64,000 bases of DNA from assembly GCA_945638575.1 (NCBI GenBank), contig CALZDP010000001.1, positions 115,418 through 179,417 of the forward strand, written 5' to 3'. The DNA comes from an uncultured Clostridia bacterium (GTDB lineage Bacteria > Bacillota > Clostridia > Christensenellales > Borkfalkiaceae). The translations under genes and the position numbers were made by a program. This document shows, in pieces, positions 17,069 through 25,991 of this stretch. Position 1 is the stretch's first letter. Every line of letters starts with the position of its first letter. The notes beneath the pieces are model-generated. The model searched no databases, had not been told where the DNA came from, and saw only the letters and a list, made by a program, of their open reading frames with translations.

Positions 17069-17659
17069 CTACTCCTTATTTAAAAAACCGTTTTTTAACG
17101 ATACTAATATCTTTTTTGTAAAATTTATGGTTACTTTACATATCTTTATGCATACCAAGAAAAATAAAATCGAAATGCCTGCAGATACAAGCCCAAGCGA
17201 CATAGCGGACAGACCCGACAGCGCACCGCCGTGAATAAATATGGGTATACAGCCGATTAAACAACCGATTGTCGCCATTATAAAGGAAAATTCAATCGAC
17301 CACGCAACGATTACCAACGACCAAATCACAATGTACGCAACTAAAATAAGTGTAAACGCTACCAATAATAGCGGAAGCCATAATGGAAAACCTAATACTA
17401 TAAGGGCGACCTCCCACCCCTTAAGGGTACGTTTGGGTTTGATTTTTTCTTTTACGAGTTTTGAAAAGGGCACTTCCGATAATATTTGCGATACCACGCT
17501 GTCAACTGTGCCTATTCGTTTGACCGCTTCTTCTTCGGATAAACCTTCCTCGATTCCGTCGTCTATCATTTCCGCATAAAAACTTATGCGCTCGTCAATT
17601 TCGTTTTTCGGAAGCCCTTTTAATCTGCTTCTTAATTCATTTAAAAATTGCTCTTTCAT
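17069..17659 (-). CDS. HAAS/DUF1700 membrane protein
   Basis: 196 residues from the ATG at 17659, which has AAGGAGGACGC in front and overlaps the PadR stop codon as ATGA; the longer frame opening upstream is inside padR. The N-terminal 60 residues are the HAAS helical domain (FLNELRSRLKGLPKNEIDER, then FYAEMIDDGIEEGLSEEEAV). At least three hydrophobic segments follow, at about 85-120, 122-150 and 155-185. HAAS domains are associated with PadR regulators and may sense or transmit envelope signals. Confidence 0.88.
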   Translation of the reverse strand: MKEQFLNELRSRLKGLPKNEIDERISFYAEMIDDGIEEGLSEEEAVKRIGTVDSVVSQILSEVPFSKLVKEKIKPKRTLKGWEVALIVLGFPLWLPLLLVAFTLILVAYIVIWSLVIVAWSIEFSFIMATIGCLIGCIPIFIHGGALSGLSAMSLGLVSAGISILFFLVCIKICKVTINFTKKILVSLKNGFLNKE

Positions 17660-17967
17660 GCGTCCTCCTTGGTAACAAATCTGTAAATGCTCATGATTTC
17701 CTGCCATTCATCTTTAAAATCTTCGATACGTTTTACGCCCGATTTTGTAATGCGGTAATACTTTCTCAACCTTCCTTCGTGTTCGGCGGTGGTTACCGTT
17801 AACATTTTCGCTCCTTCCAATCGCTTTAATATAGTGTAGAGGGTGGATTCCGACATTTCGATATACGGCTTCATATCTTTGATAATTTTGTAACCGTACG
17901 ACGGTTCGTCTTTTATCGCGGCAAGCACACACACGTCCAAAAGGCCACGCTTTAACTGTATATCCAT
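17656..17967 (-). CDS. PadR-family transcriptional regulator
   Basis: 103 residues, the size of a subfamily-2 PadR repressor. Winged helix: GLLDVCVLAAIKDEPSYGYK at the N-terminus, then SESTLYTILKRLEGAKML (recognition helix) and the wing EGRLRKYYRITKSG. First gene of a three-gene operon with the HAAS and DUF4097 genes, translationally coupled to the next. It starts at an ATG behind GGGAGGTATCA. It probably represses its own promoter at 17991-18019. Confidence 0.93.
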   Translation of the reverse strand: MDIQLKRGLLDVCVLAAIKDEPSYGYKIIKDMKPYIEMSESTLYTILKRLEGAKMLTVTTAEHEGRLRKYYRITKSGVKRIEDFKDEWQEIMSIYRFVTKEDA

Positions 17968-17990
17968 TGATACCTCCCATTGCGTAATAC

Positions 17991-18019
17991 ATCATATCAC
18001 GAAGTATTATCGCCGTCAA
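17991..18019 (-). promoter_or_regulatory. Promoter of the PadR operon
   Basis: TTGACG (18014-18019), 17 bp, TATGAT (17991-17996) on the minus strand, about 24 bp before the start codon. The leader is very short, so a repressor bound here would easily exclude polymerase. Confidence 0.75.
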
Positions 18020-18446
18020 CTGTTTTTTGCAAGTTTTTTTAAAAACAAAAAATTTTTTATCCCTTGCGTTCTGAATGTTTTTGTCTGTTTTTTATTAAAT
18101 TGATAAATTTTAATTGAAATTATTATATAATAAATGTGCGTTTAACGGGCTTATAGGCGGACTTTTTATTTTTTAATGGTTTTACGTCAAAATCAAGGCT
18201 TGATAATTTTTATATTAAAACCATGCCTTTATAAAGCGCTTTTTTATAATTCCTAATTAAATTTTGCGTCATTCATCTTTCGGTTTATTAAAAAGACTTT
18301 TCATTAAATCATCGGATTTTACTATCGAACCTTGCTATTAGTAACGGGTATTTTTGTAAATATGTTTCATTTGAATCAATATCGAAAAAGTACATTTTAT
18401 AAATCAACGAACGTCGTTTTTTATAGCAAACCCGCCTATGTACATT
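18020..18446. other. Gene-free AT-rich interval
   Basis: About 430 bp between the PadR promoter and the tRNA terminator. The only structure I see is one good dispersed CTATAR element at 18140-18167. Confidence 0.6.
18140..18167 (+). repeat. Dispersed CTATAR element
   Basis: Intergenic. TTTAACGGGCTTATAG followed by GCGGACTTTTT: the closest copy to the consensus together with the one at 15913. Confidence 0.85.
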
Positions 18447-18482
18447 AAAAAAGACAAGCCCAAAAAGCGCTTGTCTTTTTTT
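18447..18482 (-). terminator. Terminator after tRNA-Glu
   Basis: AAGACAAGC / GCTTGTCTT stem flanked by A6 and T7, so it can act in both directions. It lies immediately after the tRNA CCA end on the minus strand. Confidence 0.85.
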
Positions 18483-18556
18483 GGTAGCCCCAAGGGGACT
18501 CGAACCCCTGATTTCGCCGTGAGAGGGCGACGTCTTAACCGCTTGACCATGAGGCC
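18482..18556 (-). tRNA. tRNA-Glu (anticodon CTC)
   Basis: Cloverleaf read on the minus strand: acceptor GGCCTCA pairing TGGGGCT (with a G-T pair at 1-72), D-arm GTCAAGCGGTTAAGAC, anticodon arm TCGCC-CTCTCAC-GGCGA with anticodon CTC, T-arm AGGGG-TTCGAGT-CCCCT. The CCA end is encoded. The D-arm is typical of glutamate tRNAs. Confidence 0.93.
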
Positions 18557-18576
18557 GTAATATTTACTGCCAAAAT

Positions 18577-18605
18577 ATAATATCACATTAAGAGTTTTTA
18601 CGCAA
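18577..18605 (-). promoter_or_regulatory. Promoter of tRNA-Glu
   Basis: TTGCGT (18600-18605), 17 bp, TATTAT (18577-18582) on the minus strand, about 20 bp before the tRNA 5' end. Confidence 0.55.
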
Positions 18606-18683
18606 CGATTTTAAAACAAATTTAATAAAATAACGCAAATATTCTTAAATTAGCGATTTTAATAGAGGCAAGTAAAATACCGA

Positions 18684-19226
18684 TTAGTCTAAATTGACAA
18701 ATTTAAGGGTTACGTTTGTAAAATTTTTTAAAATTAAATCTTTTTCGGAAATCAAAAAATATAAAGCGCAGTTTTTATCTTCCAAAAAGTCTAAATCCAA
18801 ACTGTTTGAAAGGTATTTTATAAGAGCGACTTCGCCGTCGGGAACATTTTCATCTTTGCATAAAAGGGCGCTGTCCCCTTTTTGCGCATTGGCGGTAAAC
18901 TCCATAGGCCACTCGGTAAAAACGTCGTAATTTGACTCTAAATCCTCGTTAAACGCAGTGTAAGCGTCGGCTTCGCCTTCGTAATATCTGACGACTGCCT
19001 GAGGAGTTTTTTTATAATCGATAAAAAAGTACAAAGTTCCGCTTTCGGGAAGCATTGTTTTACCTATAGCCTCGTAGACTTCGGTCAAATTAAGTTGGCA
19101 AAAAAACATTTCTTCGAGTGAAAAGACATCGTCTTCAAGCCACTTTTCGGGAAGCAAAATTTCGCCGAAAAATTTGCTTTGATCCATTTCGGCGTCTTGA
19201 TCTTTAACCGTTATCTTTATGCTCAT
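18684..19226 (-). CDS. DUF1963 (YwqG-like) protein
   Basis: 180 residues. The MFFCQLNLTEV segment followed by LPESGTLYFFIDY matches the DUF1963 core (Q-I/L-N-L, then LP-x-x-G-x-L-x-F-F). It is shorter than many YwqG proteins (about 260), so part of the N-terminal region may be missing. Last gene of the operon; it overlaps the end of the gene before it by 23 bp. Cytoplasmic; biochemical role unknown. Confidence 0.75.
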   Translation of the reverse strand: MSIKITVKDQDAEMDQSKFFGEILLPEKWLEDDVFSLEEMFFCQLNLTEVYEAIGKTMLPESGTLYFFIDYKKTPQAVVRYYEGEADAYTAFNEDLESNYDVFTEWPMEFTANAQKGDSALLCKDENVPDGEVALIKYLSNSLDLDFLEDKNCALYFLISEKDLILKNFTNVTLKFVNLD

Positions 19227-20022
19227 TTTTGCCTGCCTCTTTAATTTTTATATAGTTTTTATCCTTTGAAAAATCCTTTGTGCCGTCAAAGTTACCGCCC
19301 AAGCCTTCGATGGTTAAGCCGATTTCTTTATAACAAACGTAGTCGGTTGCGGCGTCAAGCGCAGAATACAAACTTTTCAAGCAATCTTCGTCGCCGTATT
19401 CCAAAAGATAGGAACAGTATTCCGGCGCCTTGTAGGTGTGCTTTAAAAATTCATTTTCCAAAATTTCGGCTATCTTTTTATTACCCTTTTTTTGACGGGA
19501 TAAAAGTTCGCATACGCTACCGGAGATGTTTTCGGAATTTTCACAAGCCGTAATAAGTTTTTCAGCCAAGTCTTTACCCGAAAGCAATTCGGCGCAAAAA
19601 TCTTTTACGGCGTCGGAAGTTTTTCCGAAAAGTAGGTCTATAAGCCTGTTATCGCAGTTTTTTACTCCTTTATGCGACAAGACTTCCAACACCGTCAAAA
19701 GCATATCGTCGGGGGTGTTTTCCGATAAAAAGCAATATAAATCTTCGGCGTTTACATAGTCGATTAAGGCGTCAATCAAGTAGTCGGATACGGGTACGCC
19801 TTGATTGAAATGTTCGGACAAAATTGCGACTAAGTCCTGCTTTTTATCGAGATAATACTCTGCCGGAGTTTTGCCGTCCAACTCGTCAAAAGTTTTTTTG
19901 TTAAACTCGGCATACAGGGTTTCGGTTTGAGAATCCACGTCGTCGCCGTCAACCTTTTTGCCCGATTTAAGGTAGTCTTTTACAAAATTTTTAAATAAAT
20001 TATCAATGTCAACTGTCTTCAT
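19204..20022 (-). CDS. Helical hypothetical protein (HEAT-like)
   Basis: 272 residues, acidic, almost all predicted helix, no signal peptide and no membrane segment. Paired amphipathic helices of about 30 residues suggest a HEAT-like scaffold; I recognise no catalytic motif. It overlaps both neighbours (14 bp with the TPR gene, 23 bp with the DUF1963 gene), so the three are translated together. Residues DNRLIDLLF are encoded by a CTATAR element copy (19628-19655). The name is descriptive only. Confidence 0.6.
   Translation of the reverse strand: MKTVDIDNLFKNFVKDYLKSGKKVDGDDVDSQTETLYAEFNKKTFDELDGKTPAEYYLDKKQDLVAILSEHFNQGVPVSDYLIDALIDYVNAEDLYCFLSENTPDDMLLTVLEVLSHKGVKNCDNRLIDLLFGKTSDAVKDFCAELLSGKDLAEKLITACENSENISGSVCELLSRQKKGNKKIAEILENEFLKHTYKAPEYCSYLLEYGDEDCLKSLYSALDAATDYVCYKEIGLTIEGLGGNFDGTKDFSKDKNYIKIKEAGKNEHKDNG
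19628..19655 (-). repeat. Dispersed CTATAR element inside a coding region
   Basis: Plus-strand reading AAAAGTAGGTCTATAAG then CCTGTTATCG. Both arms intact. In the minus-strand gene it is read in frame as DNRLIDLLF. Confidence 0.8.
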
Positions 20023-21691
20023 ATTCGCCTATAAGTTCCAATAGTGAATGTATTTCGGATTTTTGAACTTCGAAGTATAACGCAAAATAATCGTCTTCAT
20101 ACTTGTAACTGTTATTTATACACATAATAAAGCAAACGGCAAGCACCTTTGCGTTTTTAACCCTATTAAGGCTATTGATTTTTTTAAGTCTTTTATATAC
20201 GCTGAAAGCAACGTCGTTAAGTGATTTAAGACTTTGTTTTTGAATTGCCGAAATTTTTGCAAAAGCTATGCTATAAGCCTGTTTAAACAACTTTTTGCTT
20301 TCCTGAAAGCCGTCGTTATCATCAAATTCCGCAAAAGGAATAAGTTTAAACCAAACGTGCATACCGTTGTAAACTGCGTTAACCTTTATTTTATAACCGA
20401 GACTTACAAGTTTTGCCACAATACGAAATTTAACCCGATCATCCACTTCCAAAACAAGTAAAACGTTCAAAAAATAATCCAAAATAGTTTTGTTGCCGGT
20501 AGATAAAAGCGCCTCTGCAAAATCGCCTTGCAATTCGTTGTCGAAAGAATAAATCCAGTCGCATAACTGTATTACGGAAGGAAGATTTTTTGTCGTAATT
20601 TTGGGCACGTTTTCAAGATAATCAAAGACCTTTTTAATCTTCTTTTTCCTTACGTCGTCTGGAAATTTCAGTCGGTAACCGATAGGTTTTGTAACTTTCG
20701 GAGGATTTTTTGCCTTTTCCAAATAATATAATGCGACGTCGTAATCGGTGATTTGATATACATAGGTAAAATATTGCAAAGCCTTATCGTATTGCCCTAA
20801 ATTATAGTAAGCGGAACCTGTCAAAAACAGAGTGCTTACCGAATAAGGCTCTTCATCCAAAGCGCGAAGGGAATAAAAGATTGCACGTTCGTACTCGGCA
20901 ATTTCCATGCAGGTAATCGCTATTTTATTGCACGCTTGAAACTCTTTTATATCGAATTTGTCTAATTGGTCATAAACCTTTAAGGCTTCTTGCTTATCTC
21001 CGATGCCCACAAGCAACACAAACATATTAATAACGGGCAAAGGATCATCGGGAAAGTCCCCTATAAGCCCGTTAAGTAATTTTTTTGCAGTTTCGTGTTT
21101 GACTTTTATAATGTAGTGCGCGGACAGTCTTAACTGTGCGCCCATATAATTTGCGTCGTCCTTTTTTATGCTTTTTAAATACTTTACGGTGGGAATTTTG
21201 CTTTTTTGGTATAAAGAATCTTCGGCAAGTTCTATACGCTTATCGGAAGGAATTTTTTCAAGCGGATAACTTATATAAAACTCCGGAAAATAAGGTTCGG
21301 ACACAGATTCGAAAAAGTCCAACTTTTCGTCCAAATAGTCGTATTCCGTATCGGGGGCAAGGGATAGTTGAAGGTCATAGTAATAAGCCGCCAACCGCTG
21401 GTTTTCCATAAGATAAAAGCAAGCGCCAAGCCCGTTATAGGCTTCAGGACGTTCACGCGCAGGACATACCGAAAGGAAGCGAAACCAATATTCCGCCGCC
21501 AGCCTAACCAAATATATATCCATATATACCTTGGCAAGTATCCTGTACGCTTCGTAACGCTTTGTCTTTTTCGCAACCGAAAGGGCAACGTTAATCGCAC
21601 CTATATAATCCCCTTCTTCGTACCGCTTTTCTGCAAGTTCAATCTGCCTATCGGTAAAATCGGATATTTGTATCGGCTTATTTTTTGGCAT
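20009..21691 (-). CDS. TPR-repeat protein
   Basis: 560 residues. Tetratricopeptide-like helix pairs fill about residues 10-330, for example AEKRYEEGDYIGAINVALSV and GSAYYNLGQYDKALQYFTYV. The C-terminal 220 residues are helical without clear repeats. Cytoplasmic, no signal peptide. TPR proteins are scaffolds for protein binding; the partner may be one of the co-translated neighbours. It overlaps the hslO stop by 14 bp and the next gene by 14 bp. A CTATAR element copy (21052-21075) is read in frame as LNGLIGDFP. Confidence 0.8.
   Translation of the reverse strand: MPKNKPIQISDFTDRQIELAEKRYEEGDYIGAINVALSVAKKTKRYEAYRILAKVYMDIYLVRLAAEYWFRFLSVCPARERPEAYNGLGACFYLMENQRLAAYYYDLQLSLAPDTEYDYLDEKLDFFESVSEPYFPEFYISYPLEKIPSDKRIELAEDSLYQKSKIPTVKYLKSIKKDDANYMGAQLRLSAHYIIKVKHETAKKLLNGLIGDFPDDPLPVINMFVLLVGIGDKQEALKVYDQLDKFDIKEFQACNKIAITCMEIAEYERAIFYSLRALDEEPYSVSTLFLTGSAYYNLGQYDKALQYFTYVYQITDYDVALYYLEKAKNPPKVTKPIGYRLKFPDDVRKKKIKKVFDYLENVPKITTKNLPSVIQLCDWIYSFDNELQGDFAEALLSTGNKTILDYFLNVLLVLEVDDRVKFRIVAKLVSLGYKIKVNAVYNGMHVWFKLIPFAEFDDNDGFQESKKLFKQAYSIAFAKISAIQKQSLKSLNDVAFSVYKRLKKINSLNRVKNAKVLAVCFIMCINNSYKYEDDYFALYFEVQKSEIHSLLELIGEYEDS
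21052..21075 (-). repeat. Dispersed CTATAR element inside a coding region
   Basis: Plus-strand reading GAAAGTCCCCTATAAG then CCCGTTA; both arms intact. Read in frame in the TPR gene as NGLIGDF. Confidence 0.8.
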
Positions 21692-22544
21692 CTTCTAAAA
21701 GTTTGTCTACGTCCTTTTTGTAGTATGTGTATTTATTGGGACAAAATTGACATACTACTTCGATTTTGCCCTCTTTATCCACGGTGTCGTAAAGTTCCTT
21801 TTCACCCAAGGTCAAAAGTATGCGGTCTACGTATTCTTTCGAGCAGTTACAGCGGTATTCGGGAAGATACTCAAAAAAGAAAACTCCGTCAAAAAACCTG
21901 TCTATAATGCCGTCTAAACCCATTTCTTCAATCATTGTGCTGACGGCGGAAAAGTTTTTAAGCAGTTCTTCGGCTTTTACGATGTTTTCCTCTTTGGTGC
22001 CCGGCATTGGCTGTAAAATCAGTCCGCCCGCCCCGACGCATTTTAAATCTGTTCCTATTTTTACCCCTAAGGCTATGCCGGTAGGCTGCTGTTCGCTATA
22101 CGTAAAATAAGCGGCAAAGTCTTCTGCGATTTCACCGCTTACCAAACGGGAACTGCCGGTATACGGCTCTTTTAGACCGAGATTTTTGACAACGGAAATT
22201 CTGCCCCGTCCTACTGCCCTGCCGACATCGAGTTTGCCATTACTTTTAAGAGGCAAATCGACGTTTGGGTTGTCCACGTAACCACGCATATGAAGGTCAT
22301 GGTTTCCGCAAACGACTATGGTGCCTAGCGGTCCGTCTCCGCTTATAGTTGCGCTTAAAGTGTCGTCCTTGTTTTTAAGATTGGTCGCCATAAAAGTTGC
22401 GGCGGTCATGGTTCTGCCAAGCGCCGCTGCCGCAACCGGTGAAAGATTGTGGATTTCTATCGAACGGTTAACCATTTCGGTAGTATCCAATAAAGAAACG
22501 GAAATTTCTCCGTCAAAGATAAGTCCTTTTAATACTCTGTCCAT
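21678..22544 (-). CDS. hslO: Redox-regulated chaperonin Hsp33
   Basis: 288 residues, the normal family length. The four zinc-binding cysteines are all present: CNC at 232-234 and CQFC at 265-268. The N-terminal core contains the family signature SGDGPLGTIVVCGN. Hsp33 is a cytosolic holdase switched on when oxidation releases the zinc. The gene is second in an operon after a methyltransferase and overlaps the TPR gene. The operon promoter is not obvious to me. Confidence 0.96.
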   Translation of the reverse strand: MDRVLKGLIFDGEISVSLLDTTEMVNRSIEIHNLSPVAAAALGRTMTAATFMATNLKNKDDTLSATISGDGPLGTIVVCGNHDLHMRGYVDNPNVDLPLKSNGKLDVGRAVGRGRISVVKNLGLKEPYTGSSRLVSGEIAEDFAAYFTYSEQQPTGIALGVKIGTDLKCVGAGGLILQPMPGTKEENIVKAEELLKNFSAVSTMIEEMGLDGIIDRFFDGVFFFEYLPEYRCNCSKEYVDRILLTLGEKELYDTVDKEGKIEVVCQFCPNKYTYYKKDVDKLLEDAKK

Positions 22545-22585
22545 AATTATACGCCTATGTTTTCGGTTATTTTATAATGATTTTT

Positions 22586-23320
22586 TCAGTCTTTTATTGC
22601 CGTAAACTGTATTCTTAAAGAATCGGTTTTAATAGTTCCGCCCAAATGATTTGTTGCGTTAACGGTACTATAGCCCGACTTTTGCAGGCAATCGGTCAAA
22701 AAGTCTACGGTATGAATATACTGGGTTTGACATTCTTCCTTTTTTTCGTACAAATCGCCCTTTTTTATAAATACGGATAAATCCATATCCACTTTATTAT
22801 CGGACAACTTGTTAAACCATAAATAGGTTAAATCTTCTCGGTCTTCGGCAAAAAGGTTGTCTGCAATAACGTTTTTAAGTTTGTACTCGCTGGAAATGTC
22901 GAAAAGCAACACTCCGCCCTTTTTCAAAAGTGCAGAAAAATGCTTAAAGGTCTTTAAAACCCTTTCCGGCGGAAGGTAATTTACGCCGTCGTTTACTACC
23001 GTTATAAAGTCGACTTTTTTAAAGTTTTTGAACGAAGTCATATCCCCCGATAAAAAAGGAATATCAAGTCCTTGGCTTTTGGAAATTTTAACGGCTTCGT
23101 CAAGCATTTCGACAGAACTGTCGACGCCGATTATCGAATAACCGCTTTTTTTTAAAGCGCGTGTAAAATAACCGCTTCCGCAAGCCATATCGATGCCCGA
23201 TTTACCTTTGGATAAGGCGCCGACTAAACTTACTAAATAGTCCGCCCATTTTCGATAGTCTTCGCCACTTATAACCCTTTCGTATATCTGCGCTAAAGCA
23301 GAATATGGTTTGTACTGCAT
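22586..23320 (-). CDS. SAM-dependent class I methyltransferase
   Basis: 244 residues. SAM-binding motif I is GIDMACGSGYFTRAL (about 40-54), followed by VDSS and the motif FITVVNDGVNYL. The fold matches small-molecule methyltransferases of the Methyltransf_25 type; substrate unknown. It starts at ATG behind GGGGTGA. First gene of the hslO operon. A CTATAR element copy of the GTAC type (22658-22683) near the 3' end is read as KSGYSTVN. Confidence 0.88.
   Translation of the reverse strand: MQYKPYSALAQIYERVISGEDYRKWADYLVSLVGALSKGKSGIDMACGSGYFTRALKKSGYSIIGVDSSVEMLDEAVKISKSQGLDIPFLSGDMTSFKNFKKVDFITVVNDGVNYLPPERVLKTFKHFSALLKKGGVLLFDISSEYKLKNVIADNLFAEDREDLTYLWFNKLSDNKVDMDLSVFIKKGDLYEKKEECQTQYIHTVDFLTDCLQKSGYSTVNATNHLGGTIKTDSLRIQFTAIKD
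22658..22683 (+). repeat. Dispersed CTATAR element inside a coding region
   Basis: TTAACGGTACTATAG followed by CCCGACTTTT. Both arms intact, GTAC variant, read antisense in the methyltransferase gene. Confidence 0.8.
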
Positions 23321-23365
23321 ATTTCACCCCTTGTTAAAACCAACTAAAAAGTCTGTTTTTTAAAA

Positions 23366-23389
23366 ATTGCCCCAAAAGAATGAGGCAAT
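23366..23389 (-). terminator. Terminator after the DUF624-like gene
   Basis: On the minus strand ATTGCC ... GGCAAT pairs across a 12-nt loop, followed by TTTTTAAAAAAC. It lies 120 bp beyond the stop at 23510. Confidence 0.6.
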
Positions 23390-23457
23390 CCGTTATTAGT
23401 CTTATTTGACCTTTTTAGGTTTAATAATGTTTATCAAACCTTGACAAATTTTACAAT

Positions 23458-23480
23458 AAGTGCGCCTATAAGCCGTTTAT
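23458..23480 (-). repeat. Dispersed CTATAR element
   Basis: Intergenic, 30 bp beyond the DUF624-like stop codon. Plus-strand reading AAGTGCGCCTATAAG then CCGTTTAT. Confidence 0.75.
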
Positions 23481-23509
23481 ATGCGGTTTTAACTTTTAGT
23501 TGCCACTTA

Positions 23510-24712
23510 TTACAGGTCGGTTTTCGATTTTTGAAGCGCGTCGATATCGTCGCGGGTAAAGAGGGAATCCAAGTCTTTTACGGTTACGTCGTAATCGGTA
23601 ACCGGCTTAACGCCGTCCATAATGCTTGCGGATTTACCGACTTCACGATAGCCCTCGCTTTCGCCTGCGACAGCCTTTTCCTTTTCGCGAGTGTTGTGCT
23701 TATCGATTTCTTCCTTAGTGGCTTCGTAAGTCTTAACCCTGCCCCTGAAGAATTTGTCATACAGCCACTGACTGTAAACCGTCCATACGAGCATTGTATA
23801 CGAACCGCCTAAGAACATTATAAGGATAGCGGCAAGGCTTAGCGCTTGAGAGCCCAAGAACAAAATTGCAAACGGAATGAGTGCAAATACCGCAAAAAAT
23901 GCGTTAACCGGTAACAGTATCAAAGTTATCGTAAAGCAATTTTTCATCAGTTGGAAATAATTTCCGGTATAGGTTACCACCATTGACATCATTGCCATAA
24001 AATGTAATGACGCAAAAGCGATTAGTATATACATCAAAACCTTTAAAAGGGTCCAATACCAACGTGAGCCGTTTATTGCCGAGGTAAGGTTTAGATGTGA
24101 AATAAATATCGATGACACCGCAAGTATCAGCGAATATATGGCAACAGAGGCAAGTATGGGAAGAATGTTCTTTTTTATGCCGTTAAAGAAGGTTTTTACG
24201 ATGGTTACGCTTTCACCCCAGCAAAGATTACGCATAACATACATTCCGCCGGAAAGACCTACGCCCAAAAACAATGCGGCAATAGGCATCCACATAAAGA
24301 AGTTGTAATTTGCGTAATACGTTATACTTTCTTCAAGCCCCAAAACCGCCGCGTGGGGTAAATACCCTATACCCATGTTTGCCGAAAAGGGCGACATGGA
24401 CGCATTTGCGTAAATGGTGGAAGAACGCAAAAATAAAAGTATCAACAAAGGCGCTAAGAACAAAAGTATAATAAAGTTTAGCCCTATAATCTTTGTGAAG
24501 TTGCCCATGAATACTTCGTAGCCGAGTTTCCAACGGCTTACGGCGACTTCCGGACGGAAATAACCGTCGACGCCAGAAGTATCGGTTAAAGAAATAGGCT
24601 TCCTTTCCTTTTGCGGTTTTTGATTATTTTTGCCGCCTTTTACGTCCGACTTTTTGCCGGTTGCAGTGTAACTTTTACCGCTATAGTTTTTAGATGAACT
24701 CTTTTTTGCCAT
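23510..24712 (-). CDS. DUF624/YesL-like membrane protein
   Basis: 400 residues from the ATG at 24712, chosen because GGAAGGAG stands in front; the upstream frame opening lacks a site. The first 45 residues are Lys/Ser/Gly-rich and polar. Then VSRWKLGYEVFMGNFTKIIG leads into about six membrane segments, as in DUF624 proteins, which are often found with sugar transporters. The C-terminal 70 residues are charged and cytoplasmic, ending TRDDIDALQKSKTDL. Monocistronic, with its own promoter and terminator. Function unknown. Confidence 0.7.
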   Translation of the reverse strand: MAKKSSSKNYSGKSYTATGKKSDVKGGKNNQKPQKERKPISLTDTSGVDGYFRPEVAVSRWKLGYEVFMGNFTKIIGLNFIILLFLAPLLILLFLRSSTIYANASMSPFSANMGIGYLPHAAVLGLEESITYYANYNFFMWMPIAALFLGVGLSGGMYVMRNLCWGESVTIVKTFFNGIKKNILPILASVAIYSLILAVSSIFISHLNLTSAINGSRWYWTLLKVLMYILIAFASLHFMAMMSMVVTYTGNYFQLMKNCFTITLILLPVNAFFAVFALIPFAILFLGSQALSLAAILIMFLGGSYTMLVWTVYSQWLYDKFFRGRVKTYEATKEEIDKHNTREKEKAVAGESEGYREVGKSASIMDGVKPVTDYDVTVKDLDSLFTRDDIDALQKSKTDL

Positions 24713-24847
24713 AAAACTCCTTCCCGACGGCAAAATGTGCGATTGATCTGCCATGGCAAATAGACTTAAACCTTACTTGCCGTGAATACGCCAAAAAAAG
24801 TGTTCGTTTTTTTGGCTGTATCGGGATAATAAAAAACTTCTTATAAT

Positions 24848-24876
24848 ATAATAACTTAAATAATAAACTTTTACAA
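24848..24876 (-). promoter_or_regulatory. Promoter of the DUF624-like gene
   Basis: TTGTAA (24871-24876), 17 bp, TATTAT (24848-24853) on the minus strand. The facing asd gene must have its own promoter in the same 210 bp; a TATAAT at 24842-24847 on the plus strand has no convincing -35. Confidence 0.5.
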
Positions 24877-24924
24877 ACGTTTTTGACCGTTTAAAGAAAA
24901 TTTTTGTTTTAAAGGGGGATTTTT

Positions 24925-25908
24925 ATGAACGTTGCCGTAATCGGCGCTACGGGCGTGGTGGGAAGAAAGGTTTTGCAAATTTTAGAGCAAAGAAATTTTT
25001 ACGCAGATAATTATTATCTTTTTGCAAGTAAAAAATCACGTAACACAACTATCGAAATTTTTAACGAAAAACTTACAGTGGAAGAACTGAACGAAGAAAG
25101 TCTGTTTTCAAAAAAAATAGACCTTGCCTTTTTTTGCGCGGGAAGCAAAGTAAGCGAGGTTTTTGCACCTACGCTATCGGAAACGGGGACGTATGTTATA
25201 GACAATTCTTCGGCGTTCAGGCTTTTTGACAATGTGCCACTTGTAGTACCCGAAGTGAACGATTACGAGATTTCGGCTAATCGAAGGCTTATTGCTAACC
25301 CAAACTGTTCCACCATTATGCTCGCGCCTATTTTACACTGCCTTAAAAGTTTTGGGTTAAATAGAGTTACGGTTTGTACATATCAAGCGGTTTCAGGGGC
25401 GGGGATGCGCGGAATTTCTGACTTGAAAAAAGGTGAAAAAGGCATTGCGCCTAATGAGTTTGAAAAAGAAATTTATTCAAATTGTATTCCGAAAATCGGT
25501 ACGTATAACGATGACTTTTACAGCGAAGAAGAAATGAAAATTATAAGAGAGTCTAAAAAAATACTTGACTTGGAAAAATTAAATATCAGCGCAACCGCCG
25601 TAAGGGTTCCCGTGTTTAACTGCCATGCGGAAGCGGTTAACATAATTTTAAACAGCGATTTTACCCTGACGGATATTTTTAACGCCCTAAAAAACGTTTC
25701 TTACGTCAAGGCTTTTGAAAAAGACTATCCCACCCAAAAAGAAGCCGACGGCAGCGACCTTATAACGGTTGGCAGAATCAGAAAAGATTTTTCGGCAGAC
25801 CGCGCCGTTTGGATGTGGATTGTTTCGGATAACCTTAGAACAGGCGCCGCTTTAAACGCCGTAAAAATTGCCGAAATTTTACGAAAACGGTCAATAATCG
25901 ACCTATAG
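24925..25908 (+). CDS. asd: Aspartate-semialdehyde dehydrogenase
   Basis: 327 residues, normal length. NADP-binding GATGVVG at 7-13; catalytic cysteine in ANPNCST (Cys 128); QAVSGAGMRG substrate region; late HAE with the base histidine. It reduces aspartyl phosphate to the semialdehyde, the branch point to lysine and threonine/methionine. It starts at ATG behind AAAGGGGGA. The stop codon TAG is part of a CTATAR element (25891-25919), so the last residues IIDL come from the element. dapB follows after 83 bp; aspartokinase lies convergently beyond it. Confidence 0.95.
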   Translation: MNVAVIGATGVVGRKVLQILEQRNFYADNYYLFASKKSRNTTIEIFNEKLTVEELNEESLFSKKIDLAFFCAGSKVSEVFAPTLSETGTYVIDNSSAFRLFDNVPLVVPEVNDYEISANRRLIANPNCSTIMLAPILHCLKSFGLNRVTVCTYQAVSGAGMRGISDLKKGEKGIAPNEFEKEIYSNCIPKIGTYNDDFYSEEEMKIIRESKKILDLEKLNISATAVRVPVFNCHAEAVNIILNSDFTLTDIFNALKNVSYVKAFEKDYPTQKEADGSDLITVGRIRKDFSADRAVWMWIVSDNLRTGAALNAVKIAEILRKRSIIDL

Positions 25909-25919
25909 ACCGATTTTTT
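25891..25919 (+). repeat. Dispersed CTATAR element supplying the asd stop codon
   Basis: AATAATCGACCTATAG followed by ACCGATTTTTT. The TAG of the core is the in-frame stop of asd. Confidence 0.85.
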
Positions 25920-25991
25920 GTAATTTTAGTCTGCTTTACCCGTAATAAAAACAACAAGCGTCAAGTAAGATAACTTAGGAGGTAATTTATT

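Noticed and set aside
18404..18586. 60-codon frame over the tRNA
   Set aside because: It is the complement of tRNA-Glu and its terminator; the peptide is only a reading of the tRNA sequence.
24713..24924. Lysine riboswitch before asd
   Set aside because: The leader is about the right place, but I could not find the conserved L-box core or a terminator/antiterminator pair.
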